In this document: positions 44,176-55,305 of the stretch, piece after piece | Position numbering within the stretch: position 1 is the first letter of the stretch | How the letters are laid out: every line of letters begins with the position of its first letter | Source of the DNA: Bradyrhizobium sp. SK17 | Lineage (GTDB): Bacteria > Pseudomonadota > Alphaproteobacteria > Rhizobiales > Xanthobacteraceae | Assembly: GCF_002831585.1 (NCBI RefSeq) | Contig: NZ_CP025113.1 | Span: 4,665,001-4,729,000, forward strand | Direction of reading: 5' to 3' | DNA: 64,000 bases | Program-made: the position numbers and the translations under genes | The notes under the pieces: model-generated | The model's input: only the letters and a program-made list of their open reading frames with translations | Database searches by the model: none | Told to the model about the DNA's origin: nothing

Positions 44176-44916
44176 ATGGCTGGCAAGACGATCAAACCGA
44201 CATCCGGAAGCGATGTGCGCCCGACCGATGCGGCCGACGTGCCGACGTCGAGCGCGAACGATATCGCCGCCTTCGTGGCCAAGGCGCGGGGGATGTCGCC
44301 GCATCGCGCCGGCGCGCGCGGCAGGCTGGTGTTTGCGCTCGACGCCACGATGAGCCGGCAGCCGACATGGGACATGGCGTGTACGCTGCAAGCCGACATG
44401 TTCCGCGAGGCGGGCGCGCTCGGCAGCCTCGATATCCGCCTCGTCTACTACCGCGGCTTCAACGAGTGCCGTGCCACGGGCTGGATCTCCGACAGCGCGC
44501 AACTCGCGCGCCTGATGAGCAAGATCGACTGCCAGGGCGGCAATACCCAGATCGGCAAGGTGCTGTCGGAGACCCGCCGCGAGGCCGTTGCGTCCGGCGT
44601 GCGCGCGCTGGTGTTCGTCGGTGACGCGATGGAGGAGAACGCCGACGCGCTTTGCGCGAAGGCCGGAGAGCTCGGCCTGCTCAAGGTGCCGGTATTCATG
44701 TTCCAGGAAGGCAGCGATGTAGCCGCCGAACAGACGTTTCGCGAGATCGCGCGGCTGACCGGCGGCGCATGGTGCAAGTTCGATCCCGGCGCGGCCGCGC
44801 AGCTCCGCGAGCTGTTGCGTGCCGCCGCGGCCTATGTTGCCGGCGGCCGCGAGGCGCTGCTGCAACTGGCCAAGACCACCGGCGGCGCGGCCAAGTTGAT
44901 CGGCCAGATGAAATAG
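44176..44916 (+). CDS. VWA-like domain protein
   Basis: Cytosolic protein of 246 residues with a von Willebrand A fold: the MIDAS-like FALDATMSRQ (DxTxS) near residue 55, a central TQIGKVLSE, and VRALVFVGDAMEEN. The FREAGALGSLDIRLVYYRGFNECRATGW segment separates the first strands. Conserved in Rhizobiales by memory, without known role. The following gene is convergent, 10 bp away. No partner MoxR ATPase is present. Confidence 0.72.
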   Translation: MAGKTIKPTSGSDVRPTDAADVPTSSANDIAAFVAKARGMSPHRAGARGRLVFALDATMSRQPTWDMACTLQADMFREAGALGSLDIRLVYYRGFNECRATGWISDSAQLARLMSKIDCQGGNTQIGKVLSETRREAVASGVRALVFVGDAMEENADALCAKAGELGLLKVPVFMFQEGSDVAAEQTFREIARLTGGAWCKFDPGAAAQLRELLRAAAAYVAGGREALLQLAKTTGGAAKLIGQMK

Positions 44917-44926
44917 AGCGCCGCGG

Positions 44927-45334
44927 TCAGGCTGCGCCCGCCGTCACGGCGTTTGCGATTGCGCCGAGCAGTGCCGCCATGTTGGCCGCGACCTGGCGGG
45001 TCGCTTCCGCAACGCCGTGCCGTTCGGCGAGCCAGGCCGGATCGGTGTAGGAGAACCAGCTGTCGCCGGCTTCGTCCTGCCAGACCAGCGCCTTGAGCGG
45101 CAGATCGATCCCGATGGTTTGCGCCGCCTGCATCAATGGGGTGCCGCCCTTGGCATTGCCGAAGATGAAGAGCTCGGTGGGACGGAGCGCGAGGCCGGCG
45201 CCGGCGGCTCCCGCAGCGTGGTCGATCCGCGCAAACAGCGTCAGCCCGCGCGCTTGCAGTTCGGCTTTGAGCCGGTCGGCGGTTTGCGTCGGCCCGACAT
45301 GGCTGCGCACGGTGATCAGTCCGTCAATCGCCAT
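44927..45334 (-). CDS. DUF302 family protein
   Basis: 135 residues. DUF302 proteins share the motif seen here, RIDHAAGAAGAGLALRPTEL followed by FGNAKGGTPLMQ and LPLKALVWQDE. ATG 45334 has GGAGG upstream and gives the family start (MAIDGLITVRS); the frame is open further upstream without homology. Function of the family is not established, though it recurs near redox and metal-stress genes. Confidence 0.82.
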   Translation of the reverse strand: MAIDGLITVRSHVGPTQTADRLKAELQARGLTLFARIDHAAGAAGAGLALRPTELFIFGNAKGGTPLMQAAQTIGIDLPLKALVWQDEAGDSWFSYTDPAWLAERHGVAEATRQVAANMAALLGAIANAVTAGAA

Positions 45335-45477
45335 CGAATGTCCTCCAGCGCGGCCAATGCAGGCTGGTCGCGACAGGGTAGTCAATCGTCCGCGCCCGCG
45401 CCACGCGGCTGTGCTTCACGCTCCGGTGAGACGAAGCTTCGCATGCTTTTTGCCGCCGGGCCGCCTATATTCCGCGC

Positions 45478-46197
45478 ATGCCAACCCTGATCGCCGGCGT
45501 CGTCGCTGTTGTCGTCCTCTATTCCGCGCTCCAGATGTTTCGCGCGGCCAATCCCGCCGTGCTTGCGCGTGCAATCAAGATCGTCGGCGGCGTGCTCGCG
45601 CTGGCCGTTGCCGCCTTCACCGGTGTGCGCGGCGAACTGGCGGTCGCGATTCCGCTGGGTATCTTCGGCGCCGGGCTGCTCGGCTGGTCGCCGTTCGGGA
45701 CCACCGGTTTCCGCAATCTCGGCGGCATGTTCGGCGGTTCGCGCTCGCAGGGACAAAGCTCGCGGGTGCGCTCGCAATATCTCGATATGAGCCTCGACCA
45801 TGCCAGCGGCGTGCTCACCGGCCAGATCGTGGCCGGACCGCAGGCCGGCCGCATGCTCGACGAGTTCGACCTCTCGCAGCTGCTGGCGATGGTCCCGAGC
45901 TTCGACGCCGAGAGCGTCGCGCTACTTGAAAGCTATCTGGACCGCCGCTTTCCCGCCTGGCGTCAGGACGCTCAGGGCGACCGGGCAGGGGGGCACGGCC
46001 GGGCGGCGGCGGGCGGCAAAATGACGAACGAGGAGGCCTATCAGATCCTTGGCCTGCAACCGGGCGCGTCGCGTGACGACATCAGCCGGGCTCACCGCAC
46101 CTTGATGAAGAAACTCCATCCCGACCAGGGGGGCTCGACGTACCTTGCTGCCCGTGTCAACGAGGCCAAGGATACTCTGCTTCGCACGCATCTCTAA
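45478..46197 (+). CDS. Membrane-anchored DnaJ-domain protein
   Basis: Protein of 239 residues with two N-terminal membrane segments (2-20, TLIAGVVAVVVLYSALQMF; about 30-70, ARAIKIVGGVLALAVAAF and VAIPLGIFGAGLLGW) and a C-terminal J domain (about 180-239) with the HPD motif (KKLHPDQGG). The layout resembles mitochondrial Tim14/Pam18-like DnaJ proteins of alphaproteobacteria. It probably recruits DnaK to the membrane. A Gly-rich linker (MFGGSRSQGQSS) separates the parts. Confidence 0.82.
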   Translation: MPTLIAGVVAVVVLYSALQMFRAANPAVLARAIKIVGGVLALAVAAFTGVRGELAVAIPLGIFGAGLLGWSPFGTTGFRNLGGMFGGSRSQGQSSRVRSQYLDMSLDHASGVLTGQIVAGPQAGRMLDEFDLSQLLAMVPSFDAESVALLESYLDRRFPAWRQDAQGDRAGGHGRAAAGGKMTNEEAYQILGLQPGASRDDISRAHRTLMKKLHPDQGGSTYLAARVNEAKDTLLRTHL

Positions 46198-46391
46198 CTC
46201 CGGCTACGCTACCAACGCCACAGCCGAGAGCCGCCTTCCGTGTCTGATTGATGCCCCGTCTCGCCCGCCGCTGTCCGGCGTGGTCGATCGTTGTTTCGGG
46301 AAAACTTAACCGTAAATTCTTGACGAGAAGTTTTCGTGGTTCGCATCGCGGCGAGGACGCGCGCGATTGTCGCGCGGCCGCCATGCAAAGC

Positions 46392-46423
46392 AAAAGGGCC
46401 GGCGCTGGTGGCGCCGGCCCTTT
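46392..46423 (-). terminator. Terminator of the D-Ala-D-Ala carboxypeptidase gene
   Basis: A 13-bp perfect stem (AAAGGGCCGGCGC 46393-46405 and its complement 46411-46423) with a 5-nt loop. Read on the minus strand it ends in TTTT, 22 bp after the stop codon. The plus-strand face has three T, so it may act both ways. The rest of the 46198-46392 gap shows nothing else. Confidence 0.85.
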
Positions 46424-46444
46424 GAAATCAGTCGGGACGTTCGA

Positions 46445-48226
46445 TCAGTTGCGAACGGTGATGCAGGAGATCTCGGCGCGCTTCAGCGTCTTGCAGGCCG
46501 CCTCGGCCTGATCCCGCTCGAGGCCGGCGAAGCGGGCGCGATAGAGCTTGCGATTGTCCTTGGCGACGACCTCGGTGAACGGATCCGCCTTGTTGAGCAG
46601 GCCGCGGGCCGAGCTGCGCGCGAGGTCGATGCGCTTGCTGGCCTCGATCTCGGACTCCAGCGCGCCGACCTGGATGATCCAGCCGGTGTGCGCGGCGCTT
46701 GGCTTGGCGGAGCTGGTCTGCGGGGAGGCTTGCAGTCCGCGGGTGGGTTCGATCGAGGCCACGGCCTGCGGCGCCGCCGGGGCGGGCGCGCGCATGCTCG
46801 AAGCCGGCAGCACGCCGAGGATGCCGTTGCCGGTGCCGAAATTGGCCGGCTGCGGCGGCATATCGGGCCGCGAGGTCTCGGCAGCCCGTGCCATCATCGC
46901 GTTGGAGGTCTCGGGAACCTCGCCGCGCGAGGGGATCGTGTTGGTGATCGGCGGCGCGGACGGCGCGGGGCCGGCAGCGGCAAGCCTGACCTGGCCGGCC
47001 TTGACCTGCACGGTCTTCACCTTGACCGGCTTCATCGGTTCAGCCGAACCCGGGATCGCGGCGAGCTGCTGGGTCTGGATCACGCCCGAGGTCAGCGGCG
47101 CCGGTTCGGGCTTGGCCTGCGGCTCGGGCTTGGCCGGGGGCAGCGGCAGCGCGGCGGCGGCTGCCGCCAACAGCGAGGGTTTGGCCGGGCGCGGCGCCGG
47201 CATGGCGGCCGCCGCGGGCTCCGACGCTGCGACCGGCGAGACGTCCGCGCCGCGTCCATTGTCCGCGTCGGCGACTTCGACATTGGCGTCAGCCGGGTTG
47301 CGCTCGGTGATCGCAGCAACGGTGCGCGTGGTGCCGCCCTTGCCGATGTTCTCGGCCAGCAGGTTGCGCATGATGGCATCGCGCGAACCGCCGCTGCGGC
47401 CGCCGAGCACCACGCCGACCAGGAAGCGGTTGCCACGGTGGATCGAGGTCACGAGGTTGAAGCCGGAGGCGCGGGTGTAACCGGTCTTGATGCCGTCGAC
47501 GCCGTCGACACTGCCGAGCAGGTGATTGTGGCCGGTGATGGTGCGGCCGCGGAAATTGAAGGCGGTGGTGGAGAAGTAGCGGTAGTAGCGCGGGAAGCGA
47601 TCCTGGATGGCGCGGCCAAGCGTCGATTGATCGCGCGCCGTGGTGATCTGTTCGTCGTTGGGCAGGCCCGAGGCGTTGCGATAGGTGGTCCGGCTCATGC
47701 CGAGCGCGCGGGCCTTGCGGGTCATCATCCGCGCGAAGTCGTCTTCGCTGCCGCCGATCGCTTCGGCGATCACGACCGCGGCGTCATTGGCGGAGCGGGT
47801 GACCAGGCCCTTGATGGCGTCTTCGACCCTGATGGTCTGGCCGGGGCGCAGGCCGAGCTTGGTCGGGTCCTGTTCGGACGCATGCTCGGAAACCGGCATC
47901 TCGGTGTCGAGCTTCATCTTGCCGGACTCGAGGCGCTCGAACAGCAGATAGAGCGTCATGATCTTGGTGAGCGAAGCGGGGTGCCGCAGACCGTCGGGAC
48001 TGTTGGACGTGAGCACCGAACCGGTGTTGCCGTCGACGATGATCGAGGCGAATTGCGGGCTGTAGCTTTCGCGCGCGGACTCGCTGTGATGGTGACGCGC
48101 AGCGTGGCGGCGGTGACGGCGCGCCTCGGCGCTGTCACTCGTGATCAGGATCGCCGTCGTGACGGTCACGAGCCCAAGAACGCCAACTCGCAGCGCCCGC
48201 GAGGAGGCAAAGGTTGTTCGAAGCAT
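46445..48226 (-). CDS. D-alanyl-D-alanine carboxypeptidase with C-terminal SPOR domain
   Basis: Periplasmic serine peptidase of 593 residues trimming peptidoglycan stem peptides. Signal peptide about 1-34. The penicillin-binding domain carries SLTK (Ser85/Lys88), SAN (145-147) and KTG (247-249). A Pro/Ala-rich linker (about 300-500) leads to a SPOR domain (about 512-593, WIIQVGALESEIEA ... RARFAGL) that binds denuded glycan at the septum, so the enzyme probably acts at division. Monocistronic, ended by a strong terminator. Confidence 0.92.
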   Translation of the reverse strand: MLRTTFASSRALRVGVLGLVTVTTAILITSDSAEARRHRRHAARHHHSESARESYSPQFASIIVDGNTGSVLTSNSPDGLRHPASLTKIMTLYLLFERLESGKMKLDTEMPVSEHASEQDPTKLGLRPGQTIRVEDAIKGLVTRSANDAAVVIAEAIGGSEDDFARMMTRKARALGMSRTTYRNASGLPNDEQITTARDQSTLGRAIQDRFPRYYRYFSTTAFNFRGRTITGHNHLLGSVDGVDGIKTGYTRASGFNLVTSIHRGNRFLVGVVLGGRSGGSRDAIMRNLLAENIGKGGTTRTVAAITERNPADANVEVADADNGRGADVSPVAASEPAAAAMPAPRPAKPSLLAAAAAALPLPPAKPEPQAKPEPAPLTSGVIQTQQLAAIPGSAEPMKPVKVKTVQVKAGQVRLAAAGPAPSAPPITNTIPSRGEVPETSNAMMARAAETSRPDMPPQPANFGTGNGILGVLPASSMRAPAPAAPQAVASIEPTRGLQASPQTSSAKPSAAHTGWIIQVGALESEIEASKRIDLARSSARGLLNKADPFTEVVAKDNRKLYRARFAGLERDQAEAACKTLKRAEISCITVRN

Positions 48227-48523
48227 CTACTTCCCCGTCCCAAGTTCTGTTCTTGATCACCGGCTCGTGGGGCGAAATTGTGCCCGGCGGCCGTCGATCC
48301 TTGCCTGCGCAACGAACCACTTCGGGCAGGTCCATCGGCCCTCATGGCGGCTCAGGTCGCTCTTCTAGCTAAGATGTTGTTCACAAACAGGTTTCTAGGC
48401 TGCTTGTCGGAAGGCGAACAAAGTCCAGGAATCAGGTTAGGCGGCCCGAGTTTCCAAAAGATTAAGCAACCGTTGCGTGGTCCCCGGGGTTTATCGCAAA
48501 TGCCCAAGATTCGGGCGATTGTC

Positions 48524-48573
48524 ATTGTGCGTCGCACAATATTTGTTGACATAATTGTGCGATGCGATATTCC
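48524..48573 (+). promoter_or_regulatory. Phasin promoter with repeated ATTGTGC palindromes
   Basis: A perfect palindrome ATTGTGC-GTC-GCACAAT (48524-48540) is followed by TTGACA (48546-48551) and, 30 bp from the first, a second ATTGTGC-GAT-GCGATAT (48554-48570). A possible -10, TATTCC (48568-48573), overlaps its end. Two operator copies flanking the -35 suggest repression; in PHB-storing bacteria the PHB-binding repressor PhaR controls phasin genes, so it is the natural candidate. No phaR is in the window. The remaining 48227-48523 sequence holds no gene. Confidence 0.55.
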
Positions 48574-48651
48574 GATCGACGTCAGGGGGCCGGGAGCTTC
48601 CCGGCAATGGGAATTTTACGCCTTTAGAGTCTGGGAAAAGGAATTCCATCC

Positions 48652-48987
48652 ATGGTCAAGATCGAAGACATTCAGAACTACGGCAAAGAGCATTTCGAGT
48701 CGGTCACCGCGTCCGCGAACAATCTGCAGAGCGGCGTCCAGGCCATCGCCACCGCCTATGGCGACTACGCCAAGAAGTCCTTCGAGGACACCAAGTCGTT
48801 CGTCGAGAAGCTGTCGGGCGTGAAGTCGCTGGACAAGGCGCTCGAGGCGCAGACCGAATACCTGCGCTCGTCCTACGAGACCTTCGTCGCGGAATCGCAG
48901 AAGATCGCCGGCCTGTACAGCGACTGCGCCAAGCAGACCTTCAAGCCCTATGAAGGCCTGGTCTCCAAGTTCGCGCCGGCTCAGTAA
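48652..48987 (+). CDS. Phasin family protein
   Basis: Helical protein of 111 residues that coats polyhydroxybutyrate granules. Almost wholly amphipathic helix, with YGKEHFESVTASANNL, YGDYAKKSFEDTKSFVEKL, LEAQTEYLRSSYETFVAESQ and YSDCAKQTFKPYEGL, which match the phasin_2 pattern. ATG 48652 has AAGGAA nine bases upstream. Single gene with a repeat-rich promoter and a strong bidirectional terminator; high expression is expected. Confidence 0.92.
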   Translation: MVKIEDIQNYGKEHFESVTASANNLQSGVQAIATAYGDYAKKSFEDTKSFVEKLSGVKSLDKALEAQTEYLRSSYETFVAESQKIAGLYSDCAKQTFKPYEGLVSKFAPAQ

Positions 48988-49010
48988 GCTCGCCCCGATC
49001 GAGACAAACG

Positions 49011-49041
49011 AAAAGCCCGGCCGTTGCGGCCGGGCTTTTTT
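49011..49041. terminator. Bidirectional terminator between phasin and the pilus gene
   Basis: AAAAGCCCGGCCG (49011-49023), loop TTG, CGGCCGGGCTTTT (49027-49039) with six T on the plus strand and AAAA/TTTT tracts on both sides, so it serves the phasin and the convergent TadG-like gene. Confidence 0.9.
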
Positions 49042-49062
49042 GTTGTGCCGGGCGTGCGCGGA

Positions 49063-50946
49063 TTACTTCGCCAGTCGCAGCTTGCTCAGCGCGGTGCCGA
49101 TCGTGTTGAAGGTCGTCAGGATCTGGGTCGAACTGGTCAGCATGTAGAACTTGTCGGGGCTGCTGGCGCAGTTCTTCAGGACGGTCGAGGTCGGATCGGC
49201 GGGCGAGCTCGTGTTCACCTGGATGGTGTAGATCGTGTACATCGGCAGGCCTTTGGAATCCTTCGCGGCCTGGAGGTTCTGGCATTGCAGCGTCTGCCTG
49301 GCATCGATCGGATTGCCCGAGGCCTGCGAGCTGCCGTCGCCATAGTCGGGCCAGCGGTCCTCGGTGTTCAGACCGTCGGACAGCAGGATGATGACCCGGT
49401 TGTAGGTCGTGTTGGAGTCCTCCGCCGGCGTGTTGAGCGGGCCGCCGACCAGCAGCGACTGCCATGCCCAGGCGAGCCCGACCGATTGGTCGGTGCCGCC
49501 GGTCGGCTGCATCGCGTTGACCGCGTTCTTCAGCGAACTCCAGTCGTAGCTCAGCGGGATGACGGGCCCGAGCGGCGTCGAGACACTGCTGTTACAATAG
49601 GCGGTGCTGTTCTCGTAGTATTCGTTGGCCGGGAACAGCGTGGTGACGTCCGACGACGTCGGCAGCACGCCGGTCGCATCATTCGGCTGGGTGCGGTCGG
49701 TGACGCAGCCCGTCCAATTGCTGATCGGGTTGGTGGATGGCTGCTGCCAGTTGTTCACCACCGTCGGCGTCTTGTTGGTCGACGTCCATTGGTTGTTGGT
49801 CCATCCGACCACGGCGCTGACCCGGGGCTGGTTCTTGTTGTTGATGTTGTCGTTGGGGCCCGGCTGGGTCCAGTCGTGCGTATAGAGCTTGCCGGTACAC
49901 TGGTAGACGCCACCGGAAGTTTTGCAGCTGCAGCCGGACACCGCATTGCCCGTGGAATCCGTCGGGCATGCACACGAGTTCGAGCCGGAGCAGAACACGC
50001 CGGTGCCGACTTGCGTGCTGACCCAGCAGCCATTGTAAAGCGTGTGCGAATTGTAATCGACGCTCGGGCAAATGTAGCCCGAATACGTCCCGCTCGAGGG
50101 GATGTAGGTCGTGCTGGACGAACTGGTCGGGCTCTTCGTGCAGGTGAAGCCGCCGCTGCCGTTGGTCCACGGGCATCGCGCGCCGGGTCCGACTGCATGC
50201 CAGTTCATCGGCAGGCTCGCCTGGGTGCTGCCGTTGTTGGGCTGTGTGGTCGGCGGATTGAGCCAGTCGGTCCAGTCGAGATAGTTCTGGCCATAGTTGC
50301 TGGAGCCGAGGTTGACGACCTTCGCGAACGGGATGACCGAGATATAGACGTCGCCGTTGTTCTTGCTGAGTGCGCTCAGCTGGTCGATCAGGCCGCCGGT
50401 GCCGGCCACCGCGTTTCGCAACGCGGTAATCTTGCCATTGTCCCGCATCGAGCCCGTATTATCGAGCGCGAGCGCGACGCGCATCTTGACGTTGCCCCAG
50501 GTGGTGGTCGTCGTGGTGCCGAAATTCATCGTCGAGGGAAGGCCGGCGACCTGCACGAAATAGGTATTGATGTAGCCGGAGCCGCTCAGCAGGATGGTCG
50601 CCGCGGAATTCGCGGTGGCGGTCGTGTAGGTGGCCTGGACGGTCGCGCCCTGGCCGTCCTTGTTGGTGTAGAGGCCGTTGAAGTAGTTCTGGGCCTTGCT
50701 CGGGATATCCGCGGGCTTGATGACGCCCATGGTCAGGTCCTTGGACAGCATCAGCGCGGTGGAATCCAGCGCCGACTGCATCGAGGTACGGGCGTTGTTG
50801 GCGCGGGTGTAGTCGACCGCGGCGCCCACGAAGGCGAAGATCGGTAGCAGCGCGAGGGTGAAGATCACTGCGACATTGCCGTCAGTCGCCCTGGAAAACC
50901 GGCGGGCAGCCGCGCGAACGCGATCGAAAATGGCTGAACCAAGCAT
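49063..50946 (-). CDS. TadG-like pilus/VWA protein with cysteine-rich insertion
   Basis: Protein of 627 residues. The N-terminus is TadE/TadG-like: GNVAVIFTLALLPIFAFVGAA forms the membrane segment (about 24-45) after a basic start. A VWA domain follows, with the MIDAS motif LALDNTGSM, broken by a long insertion (about 240-440) rich in Ser, Thr, Asn, Gly and about a dozen Cys (RCPW, FTCTK, YICP, GCW, FCSG, SCAC, GCSC, YQC and others). The second half of the VWA fold returns at PTGGTDQSVGLAW and VIILLSDGLNTEDRW. Probably an adhesive or matrix-like surface component of Tad pili. No tad secretion genes are adjacent. Confidence 0.8.
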   Translation of the reverse strand: MLGSAIFDRVRAAARRFSRATDGNVAVIFTLALLPIFAFVGAAVDYTRANNARTSMQSALDSTALMLSKDLTMGVIKPADIPSKAQNYFNGLYTNKDGQGATVQATYTTATANSAATILLSGSGYINTYFVQVAGLPSTMNFGTTTTTTWGNVKMRVALALDNTGSMRDNGKITALRNAVAGTGGLIDQLSALSKNNGDVYISVIPFAKVVNLGSSNYGQNYLDWTDWLNPPTTQPNNGSTQASLPMNWHAVGPGARCPWTNGSGGFTCTKSPTSSSSTTYIPSSGTYSGYICPSVDYNSHTLYNGCWVSTQVGTGVFCSGSNSCACPTDSTGNAVSGCSCKTSGGVYQCTGKLYTHDWTQPGPNDNINNKNQPRVSAVVGWTNNQWTSTNKTPTVVNNWQQPSTNPISNWTGCVTDRTQPNDATGVLPTSSDVTTLFPANEYYENSTAYCNSSVSTPLGPVIPLSYDWSSLKNAVNAMQPTGGTDQSVGLAWAWQSLLVGGPLNTPAEDSNTTYNRVIILLSDGLNTEDRWPDYGDGSSQASGNPIDARQTLQCQNLQAAKDSKGLPMYTIYTIQVNTSSPADPTSTVLKNCASSPDKFYMLTSSTQILTTFNTIGTALSKLRLAK

Positions 50947-51363
50947 GACGCTCTCATCGAAATGGATTGCGCGGCCATCTCGACGAGCGCGGCTAAACAG
51001 AAAGTGAATCGGGGCCCGTAAACCCCGCCGCTGGCCCGGCGGAGGATTAAAAGCAGGGCAAAAGCACCCGCTATCCTCAATGCCCGCTAAACCGGATGTC
51101 CGACTCCTTTGTCAAATCAGCCAGAAATGGTTAACCTTGCCGAGGTTGTCGCGCCGGGAATCGGACCGGTGGGCCGCGGCGGTTCTGCGCTTGCGGCAGG
51201 GCCTCCCGAGGCCCATATTCGGGTGGTCGATCCGGCCGCCGGATCGAACCGGGAGCGGCAATCTGGAAAGCATTGCTGGGGGCTCCGCGATCGACCTTGC
51301 GGTGATCGCAGCCACCTTCCAATCGTCATCCGGTTCCCCCGGGGAATTCGAACGCCTGAGCCA
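50947..51363. other. Intergenic region between the TadG-like gene and clpS, no gene seen
   Basis: About 417 bp without a convincing gene. It has a small hairpin, GATCCGG-CCG-CCGGATC (51229-51245). Open frames crossing it on either strand have no homology and follow base composition. The promoters of both flanking genes must lie here but no clear -35/-10 pair was found. Confidence 0.6.
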
Positions 51364-51777
51364 ATGTTGCGATCCACGTCGACAGTCCTGATTTCCGAAC
51401 CGGTTTCGTCCACGCCGGCGGTGTCCGCCGCGCCGGCGCCGAACATGAACAATGACGACAACCGCAACGGCGCGGGCAACGGTCCATCGACTTCGGTCAT
51501 CACCAAGGTCAAGCCGAAGGCCAAGCGCCCGAACCTGTATCGCGTCCTGATCCTGAACGACGACTACACGCCGATGGAGTTCGTCGTCCACGTGCTGGAA
51601 CGATTCTTCCAGAAGGACGCGGAAGCGGCGACCCAGATCATGCTGCACGTTCACCATCACGGGATCGGCGAGTGCGGCGTGTTCACCTATGAGATCGCCG
51701 AGACCAAGGTGACGCAGGTCATGGACTTCGCGCGCAAGCATCAGCATCCACTGCAATGTGTGATGGAAAAGAAATAG
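51364..51777 (+). CDS. clpS: ATP-dependent Clp protease adaptor ClpS
   Basis: N-end-rule adaptor that delivers N-degron substrates to ClpA. The folded core is complete: [41 protein letters not shown] and the [10 protein letters not shown] tail. From ATG 51364 the protein has 137 residues; an internal ATG at 51445 (MNNDDNRNG) would give 110, closer to the usual family length. Neither has a strong ribosome site, so the start is uncertain. The gene lies 258 bp before clpA in the same direction. Confidence 0.93.
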   Translation: MLRSTSTVLISEPVSSTPAVSAAPAPNMNNDDNRNGAGNGPSTSVITKVKPKAKRPNLYRVLILNDDYTPMEFVVHVLERFFQKDAEAATQIMLHVHHHGIGECGVFTYEIAETKVTQVMDFARKHQHPLQCVMEKK

Positions 51778-52035
51778 TTCGCTGGAACGATTGATCCGCC
51801 GCGGCAAGCGGAACGGGTCTTGCATCGCGTTTTATGACGGAAACGCACGTCCCGTATGCTCACGGGGTGTGGCCGGATGCGGCGTGCCGATGCCTGCAAT
51901 TTAGAGGAAAACCATCGCATCGGGGCCGGTCTTTCGCCACGATCCGTCGTAACTATATCAGAGGCGATCACGAAGGTTGTTATTGCCTGACCCGGTAATG
52001 GCGATCATGATGGCCGGGGGCCATAGAGGACGCGA

Positions 52036-54444
<2,409 letters not shown>

Positions 54445-54465
54445 AGCGAAAGCGAATGTGAATCG

Positions 54466-54494
54466 AAAAGGCCGGCTCAACAGCCGGCCTTTTT
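54466..54494 (+). terminator. Rho-independent terminator of clpA
   Basis: AAAAGGCCGGCT (54466-54477), loop CAAC, AGCCGGCCTTTT (54482-54493) with five T, 22 bp after the clpA stop. Confidence 0.9.
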
Positions 54495-54578
54495 GTTTGC
54501 CATCGTACCGTCGGAGCATAGCGGCGGCTAAACCGGAGGCGAGTTCTTGATTGAATCGGCTCGGCGCCGCCTTGCTTC

Positions 54579-54701
54579 ACCTCTCCCCGCCGGGGAGAGG
54601 TCGGATTGCGAAGCAATCCGGGTGAGGGCTCTTGCTCTCTCGATAGACCGTAATCCCTCACCCGATTTGCTGCGCAAATCGACCTCTCCCAAGGGAGAGG
54701 T
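54579..54701. repeat. Palindromic intergenic repeat element, type 1, copy A
   Basis: About 123 bp of nested hairpins: ACCTCTCCCCG/CGGGGAGAGGT (54579-54601), CGGATTGC-GAA-GCAATCCG (54602-54620), GGTGAGGG and its complement CCCTCACC closing the element, CGATTTGC-TGC-GCAAATCG, and ACCTCTCCC/GGGAGAGGT at the right end. It matches copy B at 60790-60934 in organisation. Such elements are dispersed between genes in many rhizobial genomes. Confidence 0.75.
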
Positions 54702-54761
54702 GACCTTCCGACGCCGTTCCAGCTCAACCTAATCTCATCAGGCTTTTAGCTGAGCCCCTGC

Positions 54762-55199
54762 TTAAGCTCCCTCATAGTCGGATAGCAACTTTGCAAGCAG
54801 TTCAAGTTCGTCAGGGGATTTTTCGGTCGGATCGTTGATGACGTTCTGAAGCAAATTGAACTCGGTATCGTTCTTGATCCGCCCTCGCTTGAGGATATTG
54901 GCGTAACCTCGCGAGTATCGTTTGCGCAATTCTGAGAGCGTGATGATCCCGCGGCTGATCAGCTCGGCATCCAATTTTGCAACTTTAACTGGATCAAAAA
55001 ACGAGGAACGTTCTACGCAATCATTGATCGCTTGACGTAGTCCCTGGAAAGCCATTCGAGGGCTTCTCTTTTCCATGGCCTCCAAGACAGCCGGAGGCTG
55101 CTGCTCCGGCGGCAGAGTCTGCATCGGCATGTATCGTTCAACATAGAACGAGAGGAACTTCTTCAGCTGAGTATATTCGCTTCGATTGAAGTCCTGCAT
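54762..55199 (-). CDS. Orphan hypothetical protein, low GC
   Basis: Protein of 145 residues, not recognised. Mostly helical and charged: FNRSEYTQLKKFLSFYVERY at the start, MEKRSPRMAFQGLRQAINDC, then ELRKRYSRGYANILKRGRIK and a final DELELLAKLLSDYEGA. No signal or membrane segment. Its base composition is clearly lower in GC than the neighbours, and it is flanked by a palindromic repeat on one side, so it may be recently acquired. No operon partner. Confidence 0.6.
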   Translation of the reverse strand: MQDFNRSEYTQLKKFLSFYVERYMPMQTLPPEQQPPAVLEAMEKRSPRMAFQGLRQAINDCVERSSFFDPVKVAKLDAELISRGIITLSELRKRYSRGYANILKRGRIKNDTEFNLLQNVINDPTEKSPDELELLAKLLSDYEGA

Positions 55200-55305
55200 C
55201 GCCGCGTACCTTGTGGGTTGCCACCAAGCTCGAACCTGAGGTGGGACGGCTGCTCCCAGAGTGTGTCGCGCAATCGCATGGCGGATTGTTGCTCGACGGA
55301 TCGCC

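Noticed and set aside
46367..48256. A 629-codon plus-strand frame opposite the D-Ala-D-Ala carboxypeptidase
   Set aside because: Arg/Gly-rich shadow of a gene with intact SxxK, SxN and KTG motifs.
51229..51360. tRNA- or small-RNA-like sequence upstream of clpS
   Set aside because: Only a short hairpin and a GAATTCGAAC string were found; no cloverleaf can be drawn.
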